From NCBI GenBank assembly GCA_017858055.1, contig JAFMCA010000006.1, positions 1-64,000 on the forward strand: a DNA stretch of 64,000 nt, read 5' to 3'. The translations under genes and the position numbers were made by a program. Of the stretch, positions 8,295-17,144 are shown one piece after another. The stretch is from Flavobacteriaceae bacterium. Lineage in GTDB: Bacteria > Bacteroidota > Bacteroidia > Flavobacteriales > Flavobacteriaceae. The first letter of the stretch is position 1. Every line of letters begins with the position of its first letter. The notes under the pieces were generated by a model. It was not told the origin of the DNA. It saw nothing but the letters and a program-made list of their open reading frames with translations, and searched no databases.

Positions 8295-9032
8295 CTAGGC
8301 GAGGATCAGTTGGGTGATTAGATAGTTTACAAGAATGATGGCAACACTTGTCCAAACAAAAGAAACTGTACTTGCTTTTCCCACTTCAAGCGCTCCTCCT
8401 GTCATAAAGTATCCATGGTAGGAGGGAATAGTTGCTAAAATAAATGAAAAGAAAAAGGTTTTGATAAACGCATAGGTGACGTGAAATGGAATAAAATCGG
8501 TTTGTATTCCTTCTATAAATTCTGTACTGGACGAAAAGCCACCGTAAACGCAGGCAATATATCCCCCAAAAATCCCTAAAAACATAGAAAGAGAAATAAT
8601 CAGTGGATACAACGAGAGGGCAACAATTTTTGGAAAGATGAGGTAATTGTAGGTATTGATTCCCATTACTTCGAGTGCGTCAATTTGTTCAGTCACTCGC
8701 ATGGTTCCGATACTTGAGGTGATGTATGAACCAACCTTCCCCGCCATAATAATTGAGATAAATGTCGGTGCAAATTCTAAAATAACAGATTGTCTTGTTG
8801 CAAAACCAATTAAATTTTTTGGAAGTAAAGGGTTTTCAAGATTCAAAGCTGTTTGTATAGCAACAACCCCTCCCACAAAAAAAGAGATGAAGGAAACAAT
8901 CCCTAAAGAACCAATGATTAGGGTATCAATGTCTTTTAAAATAAGTTGTTTTAGAATTTTCCATTTAGTAAATTTTCCAAAAACACTCTTAAGCATCAGG
9001 AAGTAAATACCAATTTTAGATAGGATTTTCAT
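8295..9032 (-). CDS. mlaE: MlaE-like permease (DUF140) of a lipid ABC transporter
   Basis: A 245-residue membrane protein with about five to six helices and the family core 'AGKVGSYITSSIGTMRVTEQIDALEVMGINTYNYLI' (residues near 97-130, quoted here only by its ends: AGKVGS to YLIFPK). It forms the membrane channel that works with MlaF to transport lipid. The start is preceded by a perfect -7 element TACCTTTG (9040-9047 on this strand) and a purine run GGGAGGG, unusual in Bacteroidota. It begins the mlaE-mlaF operon; the FabH-like gene upstream is 60 bases away on the same strand. Confidence 0.88.
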   Translation of the reverse strand: MKILSKIGIYFLMLKSVFGKFTKWKILKQLILKDIDTLIIGSLGIVSFISFFVGGVVAIQTALNLENPLLPKNLIGFATRQSVILEFAPTFISIIMAGKVGSYITSSIGTMRVTEQIDALEVMGINTYNYLIFPKIVALSLYPLIISLSMFLGIFGGYIACVYGGFSSSTEFIEGIQTDFIPFHVTYAFIKTFFFSFILATIPSYHGYFMTGGALEVGKASTVSFVWTSVAIILVNYLITQLILA

Positions 9033-9092
9033 ACCCTCCCAAAGGTAGTAATTTTAACTAAAATGTATTTGAGAGAAAACACAAATTATTCG

Positions 9093-10148
9093 TTAGATTC
9101 TGTAGGTAATGGCGTTGATATTCATCCCCGCGCCTACAGAAGCAAAAAGGATCAAATCACCTTTGTGCAATTCGTGACCTTTATAGTTTTCTTTTCGGAT
9201 AAGATCGAATAAGGTGGGTACTGTAGCGACAGAGCTGTTTCCGAATTCTTGAATATTCATAGGTAATACACCTTCAGGCATTGGTTTTTTATACAAACGA
9301 TACAAACGCTTGATAATGGCATCGTCCATTTTAAGATTTGCCTGATGAATGAATATTTTTTTAACGTTGTCTATAGACTCTCCTGAAGCATCCAAACAAT
9401 GCTGAATCGCTGAGGGGACATGACTTAGAGCGAATTCATAGACTTTTCGTCCGTGCATTTTAATGTATTTGGTTCCCTGACCACTCTGATTTGAAGGGCC
9501 GTAAAAAATGTAATCGGCTTCTCCATCGAAAGTATAGGTAACTGTTTTATGAGATAAAATTCCACCTTCTTCTTGGCTTTCCTCGATAACCGTTGCTCCG
9601 GCACCGTCAGCATAAATCATGGAATCCCGATCGGTTTGATCCAAAACTCGAGAAAGCGTATCCGCACCAATAACCAAACATTTTTTAGCCATACCCGCCT
9701 TAATGAAGGCTTTCGCTTGAATTACTCCTTCCACCCAACCTGGACAGCCAAACAAAATATCATAAGCTACACAGTTTGGATTTTTGATCCGAAGTCCTGC
9801 TTTGATTTTCGCTGCTAAACAGGGAAGCGTATTGACTTGATTGGAGTTTAGGGCAATATCCCCTACGTTGTGGGCAACAATAATATAATCCAAAGTTTCA
9901 GGGTCTACTTTGGCATCCTCTATAGCTCGATTTGAAGCAACGATGGCTATATCTATTACGGTTTCATCGTTTTTAATATAACGACGTTGTTCAATTCCAG
10001 TGATGGCCTTAAACTTTTCAATGATCTCTTCATTGGGATTTGAGATCGGATTCCCCTCAGCATCATAAAACGAGTTTTGAGAAAACCCAGAATTGTTCTG
10101 AATTTGTTGAGGAATACTACTTCCGCTACCTGTGATTTTTACATTCAT
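9093..10148 (-). CDS. 3-oxoacyl-ACP synthase III family protein (FabH-like)
   Basis: A 351-residue thiolase-fold condensing enzyme with the full Cys-His-Asn triad: C135 (FGCPGW), H268 (IHQAN) and N304 (FGNSS). FabH enzymes start fatty-acid chains from acyl-CoA and malonyl-ACP. Several features differ from housekeeping FabH, such as GCPGW rather than ACAGF around the active Cys, so a role in a special lipid or secondary product is possible. The ATG at 10148 is preferred over a frame start at 10181 because MNVKITGSGSSIP matches the family start. No other fatty-acid gene is adjacent. Confidence 0.83.
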   Translation of the reverse strand: MNVKITGSGSSIPQQIQNNSGFSQNSFYDAEGNPISNPNEEIIEKFKAITGIEQRRYIKNDETVIDIAIVASNRAIEDAKVDPETLDYIIVAHNVGDIALNSNQVNTLPCLAAKIKAGLRIKNPNCVAYDILFGCPGWVEGVIQAKAFIKAGMAKKCLVIGADTLSRVLDQTDRDSMIYADGAGATVIEESQEEGGILSHKTVTYTFDGEADYIFYGPSNQSGQGTKYIKMHGRKVYEFALSHVPSAIQHCLDASGESIDNVKKIFIHQANLKMDDAIIKRLYRLYKKPMPEGVLPMNIQEFGNSSVATVPTLFDLIRKENYKGHELHKGDLILFASVGAGMNINAITYRI

Positions 10149-10273
10149 AATGGTTGAACGAAAGTACTTCTTTGAGGACAAGTTAGCATACTAAAGCTTA
10201 AAATTGCTACGAAGCCTAAAGGACTTAAAAAAGTTGATTTATACAAAAGTGAAAAACATCTATTTATTGAAAA

Positions 10274-13123
10274 TCAGCTGTTTATATAGGATTCTATTGG
10301 TGAACAACTGCATACTAAATTACGGTCTCCATAGGCTTCATCCACTCGTCTGACACTAGGCCAAAATTTATTTTCATAAACAAATTCTAATGGAAATGCT
10401 GCTTTTTGTCTTGAATAGGGAAATTCCCAAACATCAGCAGTAATCATCGCCAAGGTATGGGGAGCATTTTTTAACAAAGCGTGATCATTAGGATTATCGG
10501 ATGCAATTTCCATTCGGATTGAAATCATCGCATCACAAAAACGATCAATTTCAGCTAAATTTTCGCTTTCTGTGGGTTCTATCATCATGGTTCCTGCTAC
10601 AGGGAAAGAAACCGTTGGTGCGTGAAATCCATAATCCATCAATCGTTTAGCAATATCCGTAACTTCAATATTGTACTCCTTAAAGGGACGACAGTCGATG
10701 ATGAGTTCGTGAGCGGCTCTTCCTTTTTCTCCTGTGTAAAGAATTTGATAAGCACCTTCGATGCGCTTTTGAATGTAGTTTGCATTCAAAATGGCAATTT
10801 CAGTTGCTTTTCTGAGTCCAGAAGCTCCAAGCATTTTAATATACCCATAGGAAATTAAGCACGCCAATGCAGAGCCAAAAGGAGCTCCTGAAATGGAGGT
10901 TATCGCTTGAGTTCCACCTGTTGAAATCACTGGATTTCCAGGTAAAAAGGGAGCTAAATGTTGAGCAACGCAAATGGGTCCAACACCAGGACCTCCTCCA
11001 CCGTGAGGAATGGCGAATGTTTTGTGTAAATTTAAATGACATACGTCTGCACCAATTGCTGCTGGACTGGTTAAGCCTACCTGAGCATTCATATTGGCAC
11101 CATCCATATAGACCTGTCCTCCACAATCGTGTATCAGTTTGGTAATGTCTTTGATTTTAGTTTCAAAAACACCGTGGGTACTGGGATAGGTAATCATCAA
11201 TCCAGCTAGATTGTCTTGGTGCTGTATTGCTTTTTGATGAAGATCTTCCCAATCAATATTACCTCTTTCATCGGTTCCAGTAACGACTACTTGCATTCCA
11301 GCCATAACAGCGGAAGCAGGATTGGTTCCATGAGCAGAGGCAGGGATTAAACATATATTTCGATGACTGTCATTCCTTGATTCGTGATAAGCACGAATGA
11401 CCATTAAGCCAGCATACTCTCCTTGTGCTCCAGAATTAGGTTGTAGGGATGTTGCCGCAAAACCAGTAACCACATTGAGTTGTTGGGTTAGCTGCGCAAG
11501 CATTTCATGATACCCTTGGGCTTGTTCTACAGGAACAAAAGGGTGGATGCCCCCCCAGTTAGGATCGCTCAAAGGTAACATTTCACTTGCAGCATTGAGT
11601 TTCATCGTGCAAGATCCCAAAGAAATCATGGAGTGATTTAATGCTAAATCTTTGCGTTCTAAACTTTTAATATAGCGCATTAAAGCCGTTTCGGAGTGAT
11701 GCGAATTAAAAATAGAATGGGTAAGAAAAGCACTTTTTCTTAACTGATCTAAGGGAAGGTTGTGTGTAAACTCCTTGTCGAAGTGGGTGAGTTTTTGTTT
11801 GACAAATTGAGCAAAAACGTTTGCAATTTGAAGGACTTCCTCCTCAGAGGTTGTTTCATTTAATGCAATACACACGGTTTTTTCGTCAGGATAATAAAAA
11901 TTGAGCTGTGCGGCCTCTGCCATTTTTTTGATTGCAATGGCATCAATTTCAATTTGGAGTGTATCAAAAAAATAGTTGTTTTTTTGAATCAACCCTAAAC
12001 CTTGTAAATGAACATCAAGCGCACATGTTTTTTTGTGAATTTTATCGGCAATGTATTTCAATCCTTTTGGGCCGTGATAAACAGCATACATTCCAGCCAT
12101 TACAGCGAGCAATACCTGAGCTGTACAAATGTTCGAGGTAGCGCGATCCCTTTTGATGTGTTGTTCTCGAGTCTGTAAAGCCATACGAAGGGCTGGGTTT
12201 TCGTCGAGATCCTTAGTCTGGCCAATAATTCTACCGGGAATATTTCTTTTAAAATGACTTTTAGTAGCAAAAAATGCAGCATGGGGGCCGCCATATCCCA
12301 AGGGGATGCCAAAGCGCTGTGAAGTTCCTACTACAACATCCGCTCCATAGGATCCTGGACTTTCTAGAAGAACCAGACTCATTATGTCGGCTGCAACCAC
12401 GGTGTACATTCCAGAAGCTTGGGCTTTTACCATCCAGTTTTTGAGATCAGGGATATTCCCTTTTTTCCCAGGATATTGAAGAATTGCACCAAAATAGTTC
12501 TCGGAAAAGTCACTGTTTTCAGGATTGCCAACTACAAGTTGAATATCTAGTGGAGTAGCCCTTGTTTGGAGTAGAGAAAGGGTTTGAGGGAGAATGTTTT
12601 CATCAACAAAAAAATGATGCGCATGTTGTTGTTTTTGGCTTTTCGTCCGAGCGCCAAATAGCATGGTCATAGCCTCTGCTGCTGCGGTGCTCTCATCCAG
12701 TAAGGACGCATTTGCAAGCTCCATTCCTGTCAAATCACAAACCAAGGTCTGAAAGTTAAACAGGGCTTCAAGTCGTCCCTGAGCAATTTCTGCTTGATAG
12801 GGAGTATAGGCTGTGTACCAACCTGGATTCTCTAGTATATTTCTTTGGATAACTGCAGGCGTGATCGCCGGATGATATCCCAAGCCAATGAAAGTTGAAA
12901 AGGTTTTATTTTTTCTTCCTAAAGCTTGAATGTGTTTTGAAAACTCAAATTCACTAATACCCGAATCGAGTGCCAAAGGTTCTTCAAGCCGTATGCTTGA
13001 GGGGATCGTCTCATCGAGTAATTCATCAATTGATTTTGCATTGATTTTATCCAACATTTTTTGGATTTCTTCCTCATTAGGTCCGATATGTCTTTCAACA
13101 AACTTGTCCGTTCTCATAGTCAT
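10274..13123 (-). CDS. gcvP: Glycine dehydrogenase (decarboxylating), P-protein
   Basis: A 949-residue single-chain P-protein, close to the usual 950-960 residues. It begins RTDKFVERHIGPN, has an internal pseudo-duplicated fold, and carries the PLP-binding Lys in LHKTFAIPHGGGG at about residue 701. In the glycine cleavage system it decarboxylates glycine and passes the aminomethyl group to lipoyl-GcvH. gcvH and gcvT are not in the window, so the gene stands alone here. Two ATGs, 13123 and 13117, are close together and either may be used. I looked for a glycine riboswitch in the 99-base gap upstream and saw none. Confidence 0.96.
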   Translation of the reverse strand: MTMRTDKFVERHIGPNEEEIQKMLDKINAKSIDELLDETIPSSIRLEEPLALDSGISEFEFSKHIQALGRKNKTFSTFIGLGYHPAITPAVIQRNILENPGWYTAYTPYQAEIAQGRLEALFNFQTLVCDLTGMELANASLLDESTAAAEAMTMLFGARTKSQKQQHAHHFFVDENILPQTLSLLQTRATPLDIQLVVGNPENSDFSENYFGAILQYPGKKGNIPDLKNWMVKAQASGMYTVVAADIMSLVLLESPGSYGADVVVGTSQRFGIPLGYGGPHAAFFATKSHFKRNIPGRIIGQTKDLDENPALRMALQTREQHIKRDRATSNICTAQVLLAVMAGMYAVYHGPKGLKYIADKIHKKTCALDVHLQGLGLIQKNNYFFDTLQIEIDAIAIKKMAEAAQLNFYYPDEKTVCIALNETTSEEEVLQIANVFAQFVKQKLTHFDKEFTHNLPLDQLRKSAFLTHSIFNSHHSETALMRYIKSLERKDLALNHSMISLGSCTMKLNAASEMLPLSDPNWGGIHPFVPVEQAQGYHEMLAQLTQQLNVVTGFAATSLQPNSGAQGEYAGLMVIRAYHESRNDSHRNICLIPASAHGTNPASAVMAGMQVVVTGTDERGNIDWEDLHQKAIQHQDNLAGLMITYPSTHGVFETKIKDITKLIHDCGGQVYMDGANMNAQVGLTSPAAIGADVCHLNLHKTFAIPHGGGGPGVGPICVAQHLAPFLPGNPVISTGGTQAITSISGAPFGSALACLISYGYIKMLGASGLRKATEIAILNANYIQKRIEGAYQILYTGEKGRAAHELIIDCRPFKEYNIEVTDIAKRLMDYGFHAPTVSFPVAGTMMIEPTESENLAEIDRFCDAMISIRMEIASDNPNDHALLKNAPHTLAMITADVWEFPYSRQKAAFPLEFVYENKFWPSVRRVDEAYGDRNLVCSCSPIESYINS

Positions 13124-13222
13124 CTAATATTCCTCAAAAATAGAATATATTGGTAAAATTTTTTGACTCATTATTTCTTTCTAACAAAACTTTTTTAAAA
13201 ATTTAAAACAACTACCATAAAG

Positions 13223-14047
13223 TTGCGATATTTACAGGTGCAAAACATCTTAAAAAAGATCCTTGATTTTTATGTTAAATCGAGTATTCACGTGGCTTTA
13301 TCAGTCCTTTCTCTAGCAAAAATAAGTTTGCTTGCGGCGGGTAGCTCTGGGAACATTCTATTGTTAATATTTATTTTTTTTGGAGCACTTTCAGCCTATA
13401 ATTTCATCAAATTTTATCCACTTTTTACTACTCAAAAATTAGACTTGAACAATCGTTTGATTTTCATGTTGACCCTGATGGGTTTGCTGAGTTGCTTAAT
13501 AACTTTTTTTTTCCTTCCCTATCGGGCTATAATTTTTGTTGCCTTGGGGTTTGTGTTTGTTCTTGGTTATGCCATTCCTCTGGGTTCCAAATTTTCCAAT
13601 TGGAGAAATCGAAAAGGTTGGAAATTATATTTAGTGGTTTTGAGTTGGATTTGTCTTACTGTTGGCCTACCGTTAGCCTCTAAATCATACTTTGATCCTC
13701 TCCTTTTTATTAAGTTGGGGGTACTTCAAGGAATCTATATTTTAGTTGCCATATTACCGTTTGAAATTGGTGATATGATCTCTGATGAGATAAGTTTGCA
13801 AACCTTACCTCAACGTTATGGTGTCCGAAGAGTGAAAAGAATTGGTTTCGTTTTATTAGGATTAGGTCTTTTATTCTCTATTTATGCTTTTGGTTTGGAT
13901 TCTAGGATTACTAGGAGTTCAATTTTTATTTTTGTGCTTTTGGGTGGGTGTTTGTGGAAAAGTCATCCAAAGCAATCGGTTTACTATTCCCGTTTTTGGG
14001 TCGAATCCTTTCCGATATTTTGGTATCTATTATTTTATTATTTTTGA
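13223..14047 (+). CDS. UbiA-like membrane prenyltransferase homologue, first motif degenerate
   Basis: A 274-residue polytopic membrane protein (about eight to nine helices). The second UbiA motif is recognisable: D184-MIS-D188 followed by LQTLPQRYG, matching DxxxD...TLP-R-G. At the place of the first motif (NDxxD) it has only N60 in SAYNFIKF, with no Asp, so the Mg-diphosphate site is incomplete. It may be an inactive or re-purposed member. There is no ATG at the front; a TTG at 13223 or a GTG at 13238 are the possible starts. The rhodanese lipoprotein follows 27 bases downstream. Confidence 0.65.
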   Translation: MRYLQVQNILKKILDFYVKSSIHVALSVLSLAKISLLAAGSSGNILLLIFIFFGALSAYNFIKFYPLFTTQKLDLNNRLIFMLTLMGLLSCLITFFFLPYRAIIFVALGFVFVLGYAIPLGSKFSNWRNRKGWKLYLVVLSWICLTVGLPLASKSYFDPLLFIKLGVLQGIYILVAILPFEIGDMISDEISLQTLPQRYGVRRVKRIGFVLLGLGLLFSIYAFGLDSRITRSSIFIFVLLGGCLWKSHPKQSVYYSRFWVESFPIFWYLLFYYF

Positions 14048-14074
14048 GTGATTCTCTTTCCAAACTATTTTAAA

Positions 14075-14413
14075 ATGAAAAAACTCATCCTTCTTTTGTT
14101 TATTGCGTGTGCAAAAGAGCTTCCTGTGATCGAAACAGTTGAAAAAGAAACGTTTCAGCAATTGATGCAAAATAACTATCCACTACTAGACGTTCGTACA
14201 CCACAAGAATTTCAAAGCGGTCATATTGAGAATGCCCTAAATATCAATTTTAATGCTCCCGATTTTACAGATAAAATTTCAGCACTTGATAAAGAACAAC
14301 CTTTTCTGATTTATTGTGCAGTAGGAGGGCGAAGCACTCGCGCAGCCACCTTAATGAAATCGTTAGGATTTAAAAAAGTATATGAACTCAAGGGGGGATA
14401 TAATAACTGGTAA
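14075..14413 (+). CDS. Rhodanese-domain lipoprotein
   Basis: A 112-residue protein. A short signal sequence ends in a lipobox-like FIAC (Cys12), so it is probably a lipid-anchored envelope protein. The rest is one rhodanese domain with LLDVRTPQEFQSGHI and the active-site loop C81-AVGGR. Rhodaneses transfer sulfane sulfur or handle persulfides; periplasmic single-domain versions are common but rarely characterised. I prefer the ATG at 14075 over a GTG at 14048 because it gives the signal sequence directly. Its stop abuts the stop of the convergent S74 gene. Confidence 0.85.
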   Translation: MKKLILLLFIACAKELPVIETVEKETFQQLMQNNYPLLDVRTPQEFQSGHIENALNINFNAPDFTDKISALDKEQPFLIYCAVGGRSTRAATLMKSLGFKKVYELKGGYNNW

Positions 14414-16219
14414 CTACTGTTTCGTTTGAATTTGTCTCATTAAATAATCGATTTCTGTTTGTTGTTTTTGGATGGCTTCAACCAGTAGCGGGAGTAATCC
14501 CATATAATCTATACTTTTTAGATGGTTGGACCCAGGAATCCTTTGAACCAATTCTGGGTAGATTTTTTCCAACTCTTGAGCCACAAAACCATACTGAATG
14601 GTATGGGGATCATTTTTATACTCAAACTGTCTAGGCTTTAGAGCGAGGAGCTTATTGAGGTCTGAGGAGATTGATTTTATATTGACTTTTAATTTTTCAT
14701 CGGAAATTTTATTGAAACTGGACCCTGTCCAATTTCCATTGGCTAGTGCATCCCCATTTTTATAAATAATGAGGGCATCCGTTCTACTTGCTGTGCTGCT
14801 TCCAGTTCCATTTCCAAGAACAAAAAGTCGGTCTGTAGCCTCCCAATCCCGTGTTCCTCCTTTGGGGGTGTACAAACTGTTGTAGCTCCCTATCACGGTT
14901 TCTGATCTACTCTCCGCAACAGTACCTTGTCCCATTGTTATAGCGTACCAAGCTTTTGATTCAGTGCTGAGTCCAAATGCGGTTGAATGATATCCAGACG
15001 CAATCGTATTTCTTCCCATCGCAATGGAATAGGTTCCTATATTCTTCTCGTCCCACTGATCGCTTTGTGCAATTCCAGCACGAAAGGCACCTTTACTTTT
15101 GTCATAAAAAAAGCGTTTGTTATCTTCTGTTGTGGAGGGATCATTGTTCAATTGAGGGCTACCAAAGACAAAATCATCCGTTTCCCAGTTTTGATGTTTG
15201 TTTGAAGTAAGGTTTTGGTCGTTTACAAAAGGACTCTGGGATGCGTTTACAGCTATTGTATCACTGGACGTTTGATAGAATGTAAGGCTACCGCTGCTTT
15301 TTAGAGTAATAGCATTTCCTTTGCTTAGCTCTAAGATTAAGGTATTGGAATTCGGATTACTCAGAGACATTTTTTGTTCGTCTGTATTGTCAAGAAGAGA
15401 GGAAAGATCAATTTGACCCCCATTTTCGAGAGATAATGTGATTCCATCGAAGGTGAGCTGTTGTTCATCTTTAGAAAAGGAATCGAGATGTAGTTGATGG
15501 GGTGCTTCTTCATCTCCCGATAAGGAGATTTCCAAAGTGTTACTTATCAATTGGAAATGATCAATCGTTTGTGGTGGTGTTGGAACAAAGAGGTTACTTA
15601 AATCAACACTTCCACCACGTTCAAGGCTGAGTATTGAATTGGTGAGACTGAGTTTTTGTTCATCTTTTGAAACGGAAAAAAGGGGGCTAAGATCTACACT
15701 TCCTCCATTTTCAAGGATCAGAGTGGTGTCTTCCAGTCGCAACTGTTGGTGTTCTGTATTGGAGATGAGCCTACTCAAGTCAACTGTACCCCCGTGATCT
15801 AGACGAAGTATTGAGCCTTCCAAATGAAGTTGTTGAGCATCTGTGTTGTCCAAATAGGGATTGAGGTCCAATACCGTGCTTTCCTCAAAAATGAGCTGAT
15901 TGTTTTGAAAGGAGAGTTTGGGAATTTGAGTTAAAAGAGGAATCCATGCTTTTTTGAAAGCATCAAAAAACTCAAATCGATTATGGGTTAGGTTAAAAAT
16001 TAGTAATCCATTTGGGGCTTCTTTATTAAAAGCAATATCTCTTTCCGAAGAGGTCATTCTTGACAAAAGAACTCCTTGATTCCTGCTTTCAATTTCAAAA
16101 ATGGCATTAGGGTTGATCTCGAGTGGATGTTCTCCCATTTTGATTTGAGCGCCAATTGAAAAGGGAGTGATAAAAAATAAGAGGGCAATTTTTTTTGATG
16201 GTAAGACAAACGTTTTCAT
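14414..16219 (-). CDS. Secreted fibre-like protein with YadA-head repeats and S74 chaperone domain
   Basis: A 601-residue secreted protein. It has an N-terminal signal peptide ending near GAQ, then a set of degenerate beta repeats (about 117-300), then YadA-head/Hep_Hag-type repeats (about 393-443, e.g. YSIAMGRNTIASG and HSTAFG), and from S506 an intramolecular chaperone of the S74 (endosialidase tail-fibre) type: SDEKLKVNIK to a C-terminal coiled coil. S74 domains trimerise fibres and often cut themselves off just before the Ser of the SD motif. Third gene of the T9SS module, 18 bases after the PorP/SprF gene. Likely a trimeric surface fibre; not phage, judged by neighbours. Confidence 0.8.
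   Translation of the reverse strand: MKTFVLPSKKIALLFFITPFSIGAQIKMGEHPLEINPNAIFEIESRNQGVLLSRMTSSERDIAFNKEAPNGLLIFNLTHNRFEFFDAFKKAWIPLLTQIPKLSFQNNQLIFEESTVLDLNPYLDNTDAQQLHLEGSILRLDHGGTVDLSRLISNTEHQQLRLEDTTLILENGGSVDLSPLFSVSKDEQKLSLTNSILSLERGGSVDLSNLFVPTPPQTIDHFQLISNTLEISLSGDEEAPHQLHLDSFSKDEQQLTFDGITLSLENGGQIDLSSLLDNTDEQKMSLSNPNSNTLILELSKGNAITLKSSGSLTFYQTSSDTIAVNASQSPFVNDQNLTSNKHQNWETDDFVFGSPQLNNDPSTTEDNKRFFYDKSKGAFRAGIAQSDQWDEKNIGTYSIAMGRNTIASGYHSTAFGLSTESKAWYAITMGQGTVAESRSETVIGSYNSLYTPKGGTRDWEATDRLFVLGNGTGSSTASRTDALIIYKNGDALANGNWTGSSFNKISDEKLKVNIKSISSDLNKLLALKPRQFEYKNDPHTIQYGFVAQELEKIYPELVQRIPGSNHLKSIDYMGLLPLLVEAIQKQQTEIDYLMRQIQTKQ
15320..15871 (-). repeat. Degenerate beta-strand repeats inside the fibre protein
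   Basis: Within the S74 protein the unit 'D-EQ-LSL-NSILSLERGGSVDLS-LF' recurs about five times in degenerate form (for example QQLRLEDTTLILENGGSVDL, EQKLSLTNSILSLERGG, QQLTFDGITLSLENGGQ). Each unit is roughly 26-40 residues with spacers. The pattern alternates hydrophobic residues and ends in a GG-turn, as in a stacked beta fibre. Confidence 0.65.
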
Positions 16220-16237
16220 GGGGATTGAATTTATTCA

Positions 16238-17143
16238 TCAAAGGGGATCATTGTTTTTAGAAGAAAATTTAAAAAGTAAACTCAAGCTATGGTTTGTTTT
16301 ATTTAAACCCGTTGAGGTTAGAAAAGGGAATTGGAAAAAATAACCAATATTGAGAACACTACTCTGGTTGAATTGAAAACCAAGACCAATATTTCTTGAG
16401 GAATTTATTCCAGCAAGTAGTTCTCCAATTCTAAATCCTACCGCACCTTTTAATTGAACTGTTAGTTGATCATACGCTAAATTATGAACAAGGGCGGTAA
16501 TTTTATAGGAATGCAACGTATTGTTTGTGGGTACTTGGATTCCAATTTCGGAAAAAAAATGAAGTTGATCACGGAGGAATACAGTTGGGTTTTCTCCAAT
16601 ACTATACTGATCTAATAAGCGAGGAATGGATCCTTTAACCCACAGATTTTTATTTGTTATAACAAAACCAATTCCAGCATTAGGCACAAAGCGTCTTTGT
16701 TGTTGGAGAAGCAAGTCGTTTTGAACACCGTCAACGCTTCTTAAATACTCGTATTCTGAACTAAAAAAATCTCCCAGAATTTGAAAGCCTAAATAAACTA
16801 CTGTATTTGAATTCAGTGGAATAGGAAATGCACTTTGGGCTAGGAATTGAATGTTTTGCTCACCGAAACGCGTTCGATTCCGAAGGATCCCTCCGAGTTT
16901 AAGTTTTCGATGATCCTCTAAAAAGTTAAACAGGAGGCTCTGTTGCTTGGGAGCGTCTTTAATACCGAGCCATTGGCTATCGACGAGCAATTCTAAAGAA
17001 GAACCTTCCGCAAATCCAACATTCGAGGGGTTTGTCCATTGAGATTGACCGTTAAATAGGAACAGATGGTTTTCTTCTTGCCCCCAAAACGTGATGGAGC
17101 TCAATAGGAAAATACAGATCAAAGGGGACTGGAGTGATTTCAA
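16238..17143 (-). CDS. PorP/SprF family type IX secretion outer-membrane protein
   Basis: A 301-residue protein with a signal peptide and an outer-membrane beta-barrel pattern. The N-terminal NGQSQWTNPSNVGFAEG and the QSSVLNIGYFFQFP strand near the C-terminus follow the PorP/SprF family. SprF-type proteins are needed for secretion of particular T9SS cargoes with a type-B C-terminal domain, and are usually encoded beside their cargo, as here (1 base after the cargo stop). The start codon appears to be TTG at 17143. Confidence 0.82.
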   Translation of the reverse strand: MKSLQSPLICIFLLSSITFWGQEENHLFLFNGQSQWTNPSNVGFAEGSSLELLVDSQWLGIKDAPKQQSLLFNFLEDHRKLKLGGILRNRTRFGEQNIQFLAQSAFPIPLNSNTVVYLGFQILGDFFSSEYEYLRSVDGVQNDLLLQQQRRFVPNAGIGFVITNKNLWVKGSIPRLLDQYSIGENPTVFLRDQLHFFSEIGIQVPTNNTLHSYKITALVHNLAYDQLTVQLKGAVGFRIGELLAGINSSRNIGLGFQFNQSSVLNIGYFFQFPFLTSTGLNKTNHSLSLLFKFSSKNNDPL

Positions 17144-17144
17144 T

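Noticed and set aside
13124-13222. Possible glycine riboswitch before gcvP
   Set aside because: The gap is AT-rich and shows neither conserved aptamer loops nor paired stems of the needed length.
14414-16219. Prophage origin of the S74 tail-fibre domain protein
   Set aside because: No other phage genes are nearby; the neighbours are T9SS genes, and the protein has a signal peptide, so a cell-surface fibre is more likely.
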